This document shows, in pieces, positions 35,262 through 43,092 of a stretch of 64,000 nucleotides of DNA. A program made the position numbers and the translations under genes. The DNA comes from Streptomyces agglomeratus (GTDB lineage Bacteria; Actinomycetota; Actinomycetes; Streptomycetales; Streptomycetaceae): NCBI RefSeq assembly GCF_001746415.1, contig NZ_MEHJ01000001.1, positions 5,090,501 to 5,154,500 of the forward strand, written 5' to 3'. Under the pieces are notes generated by a model that had not been told where the DNA came from, ran no database searches, and saw only the letters and a list, made by a program, of their open reading frames with translations. Numbering within the stretch: the stretch's first letter is position 1; each line of letters opens with the position of its first letter.

Positions 35262-37613
35262 TCAGTGACGTGTGTCACTTTGTGTGCGTCCTGTGAAGGT
35301 ACGCAGCCGGAGGCTGTTTGTCACTACGAACACCGAGGAAAACGCCATCGTAAATCCGGCGATCATGGGGTTGAGCAGCCCGGCGGCCGCCAGCGGCAAG
35401 GCTGCGACGTTGTAACCGAAGGCCCAGAGCAGGTTGCCCCTGATGGTGCCCAGCGTCCGGCGCGACAGCAGGATCGCGTCCGCCGCCACCCTGAGATCTC
35501 CACGAACGAGCGTCAGATCGGCCGCCTCGATGGCGGCGTCCGTGCCCGTCCCCATCGCGAGGCCGAGATCCGCCGTGGCCAGCGCCGCCGCGTCGTTCAC
35601 GCCGTCGCCGACCATCGCCACGCCGCGCCCCTCGGCCTGGAGCCGCTTCACGACGTCGGCCTTGTCCTGCGGCAGTACCTCGGCGTACACCTCACCGGGA
35701 CCGATCCCGACCGCACGCGCCACCGACTCGGCGACCGCCCGGTTGTCGCCGGTCAGCAGGACCGGGGTGAGGCCCAGCTCGCGCAGCAGTGCCACCGCCT
35801 CCGCGCTGGTCTCCTTGACCGCGTCCGCGACGGCCAGTACGCCGCGTGCCGAGCCGTCCCACGCCACGGCCACCGCCGTCCGCCCCTCCGCCTCGGCGGC
35901 GGCCTGCGCGGCGGCCAGCCCGGGCGGCAGCTCCACGCCCGCTCCGGCGAGCAGTGCCGCACGCCCGACGAGCACCTCGTGCCCGTCGACCACGCCGCAC
36001 ACCCCGAGGCCCGCGACGTTCCGGAACCCCTCCACGGCGGGCAGCGGGCCGGTCCGCGCCACGGCGCCCGCCGCCACGGCCCGCGCCACCGGGTGCTCGG
36101 AGGCGTGCTCCAGCGCGCCGGCCAGGCGCAGCAGCAGCGCCTCGTCGGTGCCGGGCGCGGCGACCACGTCCTGGAGCTCCATCCGGCCCGTCGTCACTGT
36201 CCCCGTCTTGTCGAGTACGACGGTGTCCACGCGCCGGGTCGACTCCAGCACCTCCGGCCCCTTGATCAGGATGCCGAGCTGGGCTCCGCGCCCCGTGCCG
36301 ACCATCAGCGCGGTGGGCGTGGCCAGGCCGAGCGCGCACGGGCACGCGATGATCAGCACCGCCACGGCGGCCGTGAAGGAGGCCGTCGCGTCGTCCGTGA
36401 CCAGCAGCCAGGTGACGAGCGTGCCGAGGGCGATGAGCAGGACGACCGGCACGAAGACCGCGGAGACGCGGTCGGCGAGGCGCTGCACCTGCGCCTTGCC
36501 GTTCTGGGCGTCCTCGACGAGGCGGGCCGTCCGGGCGAGCCGGGTGTCGGAGCCGATGCCGGTCGCCTCGACGACGATCCGGCCCGAGGTGTTGACGGTG
36601 GCGCCCGTGACGGTGTCCCCGGCGGTCACGTCCACCGGCACGGATTCTCCGGTCAGCATGGAGGCGTCGACCGCCGAGGTGCCTTCGGTGACCACGCCGT
36701 CGGTGGCGATCTTCTCGCCCGGGCGTACGACGAACCGGTCGCCGACCGCGAGGCCGTCGACCGGGATGCGCACCTCCGTACCGCCCCGGAGCACCGTCAC
36801 GTCCTTCGAGCCCAGCTCCATCAGCGCGCGCAGCGCGGAACCGGCCTTCCGCTTGGCCTTCGCCTCCAGGTAGCGGCCGAGGAGGATGAAGGTGACGACC
36901 CCGGCGGCGACCTCCAGGTAGATCGCCGAAGAACCGTCGGCGCCCTGGGACGCGCCCGGCCACGCGGTGAACTCGAAGCCGTGGCGCATGCCCGGCATGC
37001 CCGCGTGCCCGAAGAACAGCGCCCACAGCGACCAGCCGAACGCGGCGAGCGTGCCGAGGGAGACGAGGGTGTCCATGGTGGCCGCGCCGTGGCGGACGTT
37101 GGCCCAGGCGGCCCGGTGGAACGGCAGCCCGCCCCAGACGACGACCGGTGCGGCAAGGGTCAGCGAGAGCCACTGCCAGTTGTCGAACTGGAGCGAGGGG
37201 ATCATCGCGAGCGCGACGACGGGCAGCGACAGGACGAGGGAGACCAGGAGGCGCTGCCGCAGCGAAGCGAGCCGGGCGTCGTCGTCCCGGCGTCGTTCGG
37301 CCGACGGGTCCTGCTCCCGGGCCGGGGCGGGAGGAGCGGGCACCTCGGCCGTGTAACCCGTCTTCTCGACGGTGGCGACGAGGTCCGCGACGCCCACCCC
37401 GTCGACGTGACTGACCCGGGCCTTCGCGGTCGCGTAGTTGACGGTGGCGTAGACGCCTTCCATCCGGTTGAGCTTCTTCTCGATGCGCGCGGCGCAGGAG
37501 GCGCAGGTCATGCCGCCGATGGACAGCTCGACCTGCGACGTGTCCACGGCCGGCGCCGCCGCGACCGCCGGGGCCGGCGCCGGTGTGGACGCTTCTTGCG
37601 CTGTGCTGGTCAT
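35262..37613 (-). CDS. copA: Copper-translocating P1B-type ATPase
   Basis: Membrane pump that exports Cu(I); 783 residues. It has an N-terminal heavy-metal domain with [15 protein letters not shown] (CxxC about residue 37), eight membrane helices, the actuator motif [11 protein letters not shown], the transmembrane CPC in [13 protein letters not shown] (about 423), the phosphorylation site DKTGTVTTG (about 465), [21 protein letters not shown] and [22 protein letters not shown] with a CxxC domain is the copper-type signature. ATG 37613 follows GGAGCGG. It is second in an operon with the CopZ-like gene, under a CsoR box. Confidence 0.94.
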   Translation of the reverse strand: MTSTAQEASTPAPAPAVAAAPAVDTSQVELSIGGMTCASCAARIEKKLNRMEGVYATVNYATAKARVSHVDGVGVADLVATVEKTGYTAEVPAPPAPAREQDPSAERRRDDDARLASLRQRLLVSLVLSLPVVALAMIPSLQFDNWQWLSLTLAAPVVVWGGLPFHRAAWANVRHGAATMDTLVSLGTLAAFGWSLWALFFGHAGMPGMRHGFEFTAWPGASQGADGSSAIYLEVAAGVVTFILLGRYLEAKAKRKAGSALRALMELGSKDVTVLRGGTEVRIPVDGLAVGDRFVVRPGEKIATDGVVTEGTSAVDASMLTGESVPVDVTAGDTVTGATVNTSGRIVVEATGIGSDTRLARTARLVEDAQNGKAQVQRLADRVSAVFVPVVLLIALGTLVTWLLVTDDATASFTAAVAVLIIACPCALGLATPTALMVGTGRGAQLGILIKGPEVLESTRRVDTVVLDKTGTVTTGRMELQDVVAAPGTDEALLLRLAGALEHASEHPVARAVAAGAVARTGPLPAVEGFRNVAGLGVCGVVDGHEVLVGRAALLAGAGVELPPGLAAAQAAAEAEGRTAVAVAWDGSARGVLAVADAVKETSAEAVALLRELGLTPVLLTGDNRAVAESVARAVGIGPGEVYAEVLPQDKADVVKRLQAEGRGVAMVGDGVNDAAALATADLGLAMGTGTDAAIEAADLTLVRGDLRVAADAILLSRRTLGTIRGNLLWAFGYNVAALPLAAAGLLNPMIAGFTMAFSSVFVVTNSLRLRTFTGRTQSDTRH

Positions 37614-37699
37614 CCGCCGCTCCAGGAAAACAGGCCGGGCCGTACGGGAGCCAGTATGAACTGGTCCCGTATGGCCCGGCCGGGGAACGGCCGTTCGGT

Positions 37700-38014
37700 T
37701 CAGACCTGGCCGACCAGCTCGTAACCGGCCTCGTCGACGGCCGCGCGTACGGCTTCCGGGGCGAGCGGCGCGGCGGAGACGACCGTCACCAGGCCGGTGG
37801 CGGCGACGGCCTCGACCGAGCTGACGCCGGGGATCTCCGAGACCTCGGCCGTGACGGCACCCTCGCAGTGGCCGCAGGTCATGCCGCTCACCTGGTAGAC
37901 AGTGGTGACGGCGCCCACCTGGACCTCGCCCGAGGTGCCGTGGCACGAGCCGGACGGCGAGCAGCAGGAGCCGGTCGCGGTGGCCTCGGTCTTCGTCTCG
38001 GTCTCGGCGCTCAT
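37700..38014 (-). CDS. copZ: CopZ-like copper chaperone with Cys/His-rich N-terminal tail
   Basis: Cytosolic 104-residue copper carrier that hands Cu(I) to CopA. The C-terminal 65 residues are a heavy-metal-associated domain with [13 protein letters not shown] (CxxC about residue 45). An extra N-terminal tail of about 35 residues reads [13 protein letters not shown], a second cluster of three Cys and one His that classical CopZ lacks and that could bind more copper. ATG 38014 has GAGGGAG upstream. The gene lies 86 bases from a CsoR palindrome and 86 bases before copA. Confidence 0.92.
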   Translation of the reverse strand: MSAETETKTEATATGSCCSPSGSCHGTSGEVQVGAVTTVYQVSGMTCGHCEGAVTAEVSEIPGVSSVEAVAATGLVTVVSAAPLAPEAVRAAVDEAGYELVGQV

Positions 38015-38099
38015 GTCGTTCTCCCTCTCGAAGGTGTACGCGGTCGTGGTGCGCGAGGAAGCCGCGGGGACTCCGTGACTTCCCGACACTGCCCAGACT

Positions 38100-38116
38100 A
38101 TACCCCTAGGGGGTAT
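38100..38116. promoter_or_regulatory. CsoR operator (copper-responsive)
   Basis: ATACCCCTAGGGGGTAT matches the well-known CsoR box found before Streptomyces copZ-copA operons. It lies 86 bases upstream of the copZ start. CsoR itself is not encoded here. Confidence 0.9.
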
Positions 38117-38191
38117 GAAGCGAGCGTCTCTCGTGGTGATTCGGGGGCGAGGGTCGACGGAGTGGCGCCGGGGACGGGCCCGGACGCACGC

Positions 38192-38225
38192 GAGAACCCC
38201 CGGAACCGAAGTCCCGGGGGTTCTC
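38192..38225 (-). terminator. Hairpin terminator of the RiPP-like peptide gene
   Basis: GAGAACCCCCGG (38192-38203) and CCGGGGGTTCTC (38214-38225) form a perfect 12-pair stem with a ten-base loop. It lies 24 bases after the peptide stop codon in its direction of transcription. Confidence 0.7.
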
Positions 38226-38248
38226 GGAAAAGCTTGTCCGCGTCGTGC

Positions 38249-38467
38249 TCAGATGCCGCTGGTCTGCACCGAGACGAGGCCCGTGACCTGCGAAAGGGGA
38301 AGCGTGGCGGCGACGGACTGGGCTGCCCCGGCGACGTCGCCGACGCTCAGGCAGGCGCCGTGGCCCGCGACGTCGGCGCCCGCGCTCGCGAGACCACCGG
38401 AGATGTTGTCCAGCGCGCTGTCGGAAAGCTCGCCGGTCTCGACCTCGGAGGTGAAGTTCTTGCGCAT
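38249..38467 (-). CDS. RiPP-like precursor peptide with double-glycine leader (type A2 lanthipeptide-like)
   Basis: 72-residue peptide starting MRKNFTSEVETGELSDSALDNISGG, a classic double-glycine leader with ELSDSxLDxxSGG, followed by a 46-residue core rich in Ala, Gly, Ser, Val and Thr with a single Cys (GHGACLSVGD) and a TSGI end. I recall similar orphan peptides in Streptomyces annotated 'type A2 lantipeptide'. No modification enzyme, protease or exporter gene is adjacent, so maturation is unproven. ATG 38467 is used; GAAAGGGCG precedes it. A hairpin terminator follows, and a 330-base AT-richer upstream region separates it from the HTH gene. Confidence 0.75.
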   Translation of the reverse strand: MRKNFTSEVETGELSDSALDNISGGLASAGADVAGHGACLSVGDVAGAAQSVAATLPLSQVTGLVSVQTSGI

Positions 38468-38798
38468 CAATCGCCCTTTCTTTTACCTGCAAATGGGGTT
38501 CTCGAAGCGGATGCAATCACGCTCGCGGACGGCCCGGCAACTTACTCCGGAGTCTCCTTCCGGTGCACACTTCGGCGCCACACTATCCCCCTGACGTGCA
38601 GTTTTCCCCCATGAAATTGCCTCGCAAATGAGTCGCGCGGCATATCAGAAATGAGATGACGTGAGATGTCTGCATCTTCGGTGTATCGAGGCACAGGTGA
38701 AGCGAAAACGGCATTTAGTGGCGGGGTCGGCAGGTGATGAGGCGCGGCCGGGCGCGGCGTCGGCCTCGGCGGCACCGGAGGCCGACGCCGCGCGGTTC
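38468..38798. other. Gene-free region upstream of the RiPP-like peptide
   Basis: No protein gene is supported. The part 38590-38720 is AT-rich (for example ATGAAATTGCC and ATATCAGAAATGAGATG) and is the probable promoter of the peptide gene. Its far end contains the terminator hairpin of the HTH gene at 38752-38793. Confidence 0.5.
38752..38793 (-). terminator. Hairpin terminator after the small HTH gene
   Basis: A perfect 16-pair stem (38752-38767 with 38778-38793, inner arms GTCGGCCTC and GAGGCCGAC) with a ten-base loop lies six bases past the stop of the HTH gene. Confidence 0.75.
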
Positions 38799-38996
38799 TC
38801 ACTCCTTACGGCCTCTGTTCCCCGGCCGGCGCGACACCCACGTGCGGATGGTGTCCGCGTACCAGTAGGGCTTGCCGCCTTCCACGTGGTCGGGCGCGGG
38901 CAGCAGCCCGTGCTTCCGGTACGAGCGCACGGTGTCCGGCTGGACGCGGATGTGCGCGGCGATCTCCTTGTACGACCAGAGCCTGTGGTCAGTCAT
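38799..38996 (-). CDS. Small helix-turn-helix DNA-binding protein (MerR/AlpA-like)
   Basis: 65-residue protein that is essentially one winged helix: LWSYKEIAAHIRVQPDTVRSYRKHGLLPAPDHVEGGKPYWYADTIRTWVSRRPG, the excisionase/MerR-N layout in which the final Trp-containing helix follows the wing. ATG 38996 has GGGAGG eight bases upstream; a GTG nine bases earlier is less likely. It stands alone, so its target is unknown; similar small proteins act as activators or excisionases. Confidence 0.85.
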   Translation of the reverse strand: MTDHRLWSYKEIAAHIRVQPDTVRSYRKHGLLPAPDHVEGGKPYWYADTIRTWVSRRPGNRGRKE

Positions 38997-39133
38997 CTGT
39001 GGCACCTCCCTGCGTGCGCCCCAGCGGCAGCCGGGGGGCCGTCGTGGGGGCTGGGGCGCGAACGCTGGCGATCACTCAGCCTGTGTCCGTTGAACGACGC
39101 AGAGTGACGATCGGGGGAGGGCTGTCGTCCGCC

Positions 39134-39208
39134 TGTGACGGAAGAACCGCGTAACGCGGACATGCGTGACAGGAGGCCGACGATTGTGACGTCCGTGACA
39201 CCTGTGAC
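39134..39208. repeat. Cluster of GTGAC motifs upstream of the HTH gene
   Basis: GTGAC occurs five times on the plus strand between 39135 and 39208, the last three about 9-10 bases apart (TGTGACGTCCGTGACACC then TGTGAC). The cluster lies in the 239-base gap between the HTH gene and the IolE-like gene. Confidence 0.35.
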
Positions 39209-39235
39209 GCCCCGCGAAGGGTCCCCGGCGGCGGG

Positions 39236-40147
39236 TCAGGCCCCGCAGGAGCGCAGGAAGCTGCGCGTGCGCCGCGCGACGGGCAGGGGCTTGTCCGGCG
39301 GGCACGGGTACATGTCCTGCTCGACGATCGCGAACAGGTCGACGTCCAGCCGCCGGGCCGCCGCGAGTACGGGTTCGAGCGCCGGCACCCCGGCGGGCGG
39401 CTCGCACATCACGCCCCGCGCGACGGCGGGCCCGAACGGCACTTCCCGCGCGACGACTTCGGCGAGGACCTCCGGGTCCACCTGCTTGAGGTGGAGGTAG
39501 CCGATCCGCTCCCCGTACGTCTCGATGAGCTTGACGCTGTCCCCGCCGCAGTACGCGTAGTGGCCGGTGTCCAGGCACAGCGACACCAGGCCGGAGTCGG
39601 TCGCGTCCAGGAAGCGGGTGACGTTCTCCTCGCTGTCGATGTGGGTGTCCGCGTGCGGGTGGACGACGATCTTCAGCCCGTACCGCTCACGCACCTCGCG
39701 CCCGAGCCGATCGGTCTGCCGGGCCAGTGTCCGCCACTGGGCGGGCGTCAGTGTGCGTTCCTCCAGTACTTCGCCGGTCTTGTCGTCCCGCCAGAAGGAC
39801 GGGATGACGACCAGGTGCTCCGCGCCCATGGCCCGGGTCAGCTCCGCCACGTCCGCGACGTGCCGCCAGGTGGCGTCCCAGACCTCGGGCCCCCTGTGCA
39901 GCCCGGTGAAGACCGTGCCGGCCGAGACGGACAGTCCCCGGCGGCGCGTCTCGTCGGTGAGGCGGGCGGGATCGGTCGGGAGGTAGCCGTACGGGCCGAG
40001 TTCGATCCAGGGGTAACCGGCCTCGGCGACCTCGTCGAGGAAGCGTTCCCAGGGCACCTGAAGCGGGTCGTCGGGGAACCACACTCCCCAGGAATCGGGG
40101 GCGGAACCGACCCGGATGCGGGTGGGGGCGGGTGCAGGAGGGGTCAT
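39236..40147 (-). CDS. iolE: Inosose dehydratase / inositol-pathway isomerase (IolE-like TIM barrel)
   Basis: 303-residue TIM-barrel protein starting RIRVGSAPDSWGVWFPDDPLQVPWERFLDEVAEAGYPWIELGPYGY, which is close to IolE. Metal-ligand segments are VVHPHADTHIDSEE, SLCLDTGHYAYCGGD, YLHLKQVDPE and FAIVEQDMYP. IolE dehydrates 2-keto-myo-inositol; IolI/IolH-type isomerases share this fold, so the exact step is inferred from the divergent iolC-iolB-iolD genes. It is transcribed away from them across a 126-base region with a palindrome at 40188-40209. Confidence 0.82.
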   Translation of the reverse strand: MTPPAPAPTRIRVGSAPDSWGVWFPDDPLQVPWERFLDEVAEAGYPWIELGPYGYLPTDPARLTDETRRRGLSVSAGTVFTGLHRGPEVWDATWRHVADVAELTRAMGAEHLVVIPSFWRDDKTGEVLEERTLTPAQWRTLARQTDRLGREVRERYGLKIVVHPHADTHIDSEENVTRFLDATDSGLVSLCLDTGHYAYCGGDSVKLIETYGERIGYLHLKQVDPEVLAEVVAREVPFGPAVARGVMCEPPAGVPALEPVLAAARRLDVDLFAIVEQDMYPCPPDKPLPVARRTRSFLRSCGA

Positions 40148-40187
40148 GGGCGTCAGCCTTCCCGGCGGTCCGGAAACGTGTCAAGGG

Positions 40188-40209
40188 TTCGTCCGAATGT
40201 AAGGACAAA
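40188..40209. promoter_or_regulatory. Candidate operator between iolE and iolC
   Basis: TTCGTCC (40188-40194) and GGACAAA (40203-40209) form an imperfect palindrome (TTnGTCC, eight bases, GGACnAA). It lies directly before the iolC -35 box and overlaps the promoter region of the divergent iolE-like gene. Confidence 0.5.
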
Positions 40210-40212
40210 GTG

Positions 40213-40242
40213 TTGACAGGGCGCGGCGGCGCCCACTAGACC
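40213..40242 (+). promoter_or_regulatory. Promoter of the iolC operon
   Basis: TTGACA at 40213-40218 and TAGACC at 40237-40242 are separated by 18 bases, a good match to the main vegetative sigma-factor promoter. The iolC start is 31 bases further on. Confidence 0.6.
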
Positions 40243-40273
40243 TGGGTTCAGTCGCCGGACCGGAGGGACGCGC

Positions 40274-41293
40274 ATGCTGCCCAATTCGTACGAACCGTAC
40301 GACCTGATCACCATGGGCCGGATCGGGGTGGACCTCTATCCGCTGGAGGCGGGGGTCCCGCTGGCCCGGGTCGAGACGTTCGGCAGGTTCCTCGGCGGCT
40401 CGGCGGCCAACGTGACGGTCGCGGCGGCCAGACTCGGCCGCCGCACGGCCATCGTGACCCGTACCGGCAACGACCCCTTCGGCGCGTATCTGCGCGAGGA
40501 GCTGCGGCGGTTCGGGGTCGACGACCGGTGGGTGACGGGGGTCGCCGGCCTGCCGACCCCGGTGACCTTCTGCGAGATCTTCCCGCCGGACGACTTCCCG
40601 CTCTACTTCTACCGGCAGCCGAAGGCGCCGGACCTGGAGCTGTCGGCCCCCGAGCTGGACCTGGACGCGATCCGTTCCGCCCGGATCTTCTGGATGACGG
40701 GCACGGGCCTGTGCGAGGAGCCGAGCCGCGCGGCAACGCTGGCGGCCCTGGAAGCGCGCGGTGCGCGTGACGCGGGTGTGGGCGGCGACGCCGGTGGCGC
40801 GCCTCTTGCGACGGTCTTCGACCTCGACTGGCGCCCCATGTTCTGGAAGAAGACCGAAGCCCGCCCGTACTACGCCGAAGCCCTCCGTCACGCCACCGTC
40901 GCCGTCGGGAACCTCGACGAGTGCGAGGTCGCCACCGGCGAGCGCGAGCCGTACACCGCCGCCCGCGCCCTGCTGGCCGCCGGCGTCGAACTCGCCGTCG
41001 TCAAACAGGGCCCCAAGGGCGTGCTGGCCGTGCGCCGCGACGGTGCGACGGCCGAGGTGCCCCCCGTCGCCGTCGACGTACTCAACGGCCTCGGCGCCGG
41101 CGACGCCTTCGGCGGGGCCCTGTGTCACGGACTCCTCAGCGGCTGGGACCTGGAGCGCGTCATGCGGTACGCCAACGCCGCCGGCGCCATCGTCGCCTCC
41201 CGCATCGCCTGCTCGTCCGCCATGCCCCGGCCGGCCGAGGTCGAACACGTCCTCGCCGGCGGCCGGGTCCCCGCGCAGGAGCCCACCTCGTGA
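40274..41293 (+). CDS. iolC: 5-dehydro-2-deoxygluconokinase
   Basis: PfkB-type kinase of 339 residues that phosphorylates 2-deoxy-5-keto-gluconate in inositol breakdown. It starts YDLITMGRIGVDLYPLEAGVPL, typical of IolC, with the substrate motif RFLGGSAANVTVAAARLG and the C-terminal anion-hole motif NGLGAGDAFGGALCHGL (catalytic Asp about residue 277). A low-complexity insert RGARDAGVGGDAGGAPLA lies at about 160-180. It is first in the rightward iol operon, and its TGA overlaps the next GTG. Confidence 0.9.
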   Translation: MLPNSYEPYDLITMGRIGVDLYPLEAGVPLARVETFGRFLGGSAANVTVAAARLGRRTAIVTRTGNDPFGAYLREELRRFGVDDRWVTGVAGLPTPVTFCEIFPPDDFPLYFYRQPKAPDLELSAPELDLDAIRSARIFWMTGTGLCEEPSRAATLAALEARGARDAGVGGDAGGAPLATVFDLDWRPMFWKKTEARPYYAEALRHATVAVGNLDECEVATGEREPYTAARALLAAGVELAVVKQGPKGVLAVRRDGATAEVPPVAVDVLNGLGAGDAFGGALCHGLLSGWDLERVMRYANAAGAIVASRIACSSAMPRPAEVEHVLAGGRVPAQEPTS

Positions 41294-42174
41294 CCACCGG
41301 CCTGCGCATCCCCGACCTCGTACGGGTACGGACCCACCACCCCGAGGCGATCGCCGAGGCCGCGGCCCGCCGCCCCCGCAGGCCCCTGATCGGTCCGGGC
41401 GGGCGGCTCATGATCATCGCCGCCGACCACCCGGCCCGCGGAGCCCTCGGAGCCGGCGGCCGCGAACTCGCCATGGCCGCCCGCCCCGACCTCCTGAGGC
41501 GGCTCTGCCTCGCCCTCTCCCGTCCCGGCGTCGACGGCGTGCTGGCCGCCGCCGACATCCTCGACGACCTGCTCCTGCTCGGCGCCCTCGACGGCAAGGT
41601 CGTCATCGGCTCCATGAACCGCGGCGGCCTCGCCGGCGCCGCCTTCGAACTCGACGACCGGTTCACCGGCCCCCGCGCCCAGGACCTGGAGCGCCGCGGC
41701 TTCGACGCCGGCAAGCTGCTCCTGCGCATCGACTACGGCGACTCCGGCTCGCTGGACACCCTGCACGCCACCGCCCGCACGATCGACGCGATGGCCGAAC
41801 GCCGGCTGCCGGTCTTCGTCGAGCCGTTCATCTCCCGCCGGGTGGACGGGAAGGTCCACAACGATCTGAGCGCCGGGGCCGTCACCCGCTCCATCGCCAT
41901 CGCGTCCGGCCTCGCGGGCACATCCGCGTACACCTGGCTGAAGGTCCCCGTGACGCAGGACCCCGACGACATGGCGCGGGTCATGGAGACCTCGACGCTG
42001 CCTGCCGTGCTGCTGGGCGGCGAGGTCGGCGCGGACCAGGACGCGGCGTACGAGAAGTGGCGCGACGCGCTGCGGCTGCCGACCGTCCAGGGGCTGGTCG
42101 TCGGCCGGTCGCTGCTCTATCCGGCCGACGGGGACGTGGCGGGGGCGGTCGACACGGCCGTGGGACTGCTGTAG
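41290..42174 (+). CDS. Cgl0159-type TIM-barrel protein, probable 5-dehydro-2-deoxyphosphogluconate aldolase
   Basis: 294-residue (beta/alpha)8 protein found in iol operons of actinobacteria (the Cgl0159 family as I recall it, sometimes called deoxyribose-phosphate aldolase). Visible features are LMIIAADHPARGALG, VDGVLAAADILDDLLLL, GSMNRGGLAGAAFELDDRF, VFVEPFISRR and YTWLKVPVTQ, with the Lys in the last as candidate Schiff-base residue. Its place right after iolC suggests that it is the aldolase (IolJ function) giving malonic semialdehyde and dihydroxyacetone phosphate; this is inference. Confidence 0.8.
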   Translation: MTTGLRIPDLVRVRTHHPEAIAEAAARRPRRPLIGPGGRLMIIAADHPARGALGAGGRELAMAARPDLLRRLCLALSRPGVDGVLAAADILDDLLLLGALDGKVVIGSMNRGGLAGAAFELDDRFTGPRAQDLERRGFDAGKLLLRIDYGDSGSLDTLHATARTIDAMAERRLPVFVEPFISRRVDGKVHNDLSAGAVTRSIAIASGLAGTSAYTWLKVPVTQDPDDMARVMETSTLPAVLLGGEVGADQDAAYEKWRDALRLPTVQGLVVGRSLLYPADGDVAGAVDTAVGLL

Positions 42175-42201
42175 CGCGAGGCCGACGGGTAGGGAGAGGG
42201 C

Positions 42202-43092
42202 ATGACGGACAACGACAGGCACGTACTCCGCGCGGGAGCCGCCGCGCGGGGTCCGTACGCCCTGGACATCGACCCGAAGCGGGCCGGGTGGAGCTATGCG
42301 GGCCTGCGCGTACTGGAGCTGGCGCCCGGCGGCTCCCACACCCTCGCGGCCGGCGACAGCGAGTGGATCGTGCTGCCGCTGAGCGGTGGCTGTACGGTAC
42401 ACGTGGACGGCGAGAGCTTCGAACTGCTGGGCAGGCCGAGCGTGTTCGGCTCGGTCACCGACTTCGCGTACGTACCGCGCGACGCCCACGCCCGGATCGC
42501 CTCCGGCGCGGGAGGCCGCTTCGCCCTGGCAGGAGCGAGGTGCGAGCGACGACTCCCCGCCCGCTACGGTCCCGCGCCGGAGGTACCCGTCGAACTGCGC
42601 GGCGCCGGCACCTGCTCGCGCCAGGTCAACAACTTCGCGGCGGCCCACACCTTCGCCTGCGACCGGCTCATCGCGGTCGAAGTCCTCACCCCCGGCGGGA
42701 ACTGGTCGTCGTACCCGCCCCACAAGCACGACGAGTACCAGCCGGGCGTCGAGTCCGCGCTGGAGGAGATCTACTACTTCGAGGTCGAACGCACCCGAAG
42801 GGAGGACAGCGGTCTCGGCTACCACCGCGTCTCGCCGTCCCGCCCCGGAGGTACGGACCTCCTCGCCGAGGTCCGCACCGGCGACGCCGTCCTCATCCCC
42901 GACGGCTGGCACGGCCCGTCCATCGCCGCGCCCGGCCACACCCTCTACTACCTCAATGTGATGGCGGGGCCGGGGGAGGAGCGGGAGTGGCTGATCCGCG
43001 ACCATCCCGACCACGGCTGGATCCGCGACGCCTGGCCGTCGCAGCCCGTCGACCCCCGACTGCCGCTGTACGGACCGGAGCTGGACTCATGA
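42202..43092 (+). CDS. iolB: 5-deoxy-glucuronate isomerase
   Basis: Bicupin isomerase of 296 residues converting 5-deoxy-glucuronate to 2-deoxy-5-keto-gluconate. The second cupin has the metal ligands in SYPPHKHDEYQPG (about residues 172-184) with EEIYYFEV downstream and the C-terminal DAVLIPDGWHGPSIAAPGHTLYYLNVMAGP. The GGGAGAGGGC before ATG 42202 is a good ribosome site. Its last codon overlaps the ATG of iolD. Confidence 0.93.
   Translation: MTDNDRHVLRAGAAARGPYALDIDPKRAGWSYAGLRVLELAPGGSHTLAAGDSEWIVLPLSGGCTVHVDGESFELLGRPSVFGSVTDFAYVPRDAHARIASGAGGRFALAGARCERRLPARYGPAPEVPVELRGAGTCSRQVNNFAAAHTFACDRLIAVEVLTPGGNWSSYPPHKHDEYQPGVESALEEIYYFEVERTRREDSGLGYHRVSPSRPGGTDLLAEVRTGDAVLIPDGWHGPSIAAPGHTLYYLNVMAGPGEEREWLIRDHPDHGWIRDAWPSQPVDPRLPLYGPELDS

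Noticed and set aside
38468..38470. TTG as start of the RiPP-like peptide
   Set aside because: The adjacent ATG at 38467 has a better-spaced purine-rich site, and TTG starts are rare here.
40761..43088. Upstream extension of the IolD frame
   Set aside because: It overlaps iolC, the aldolase-like gene and iolB in another frame and is Arg/Pro-rich shadow sequence; IolD starts at 43089.
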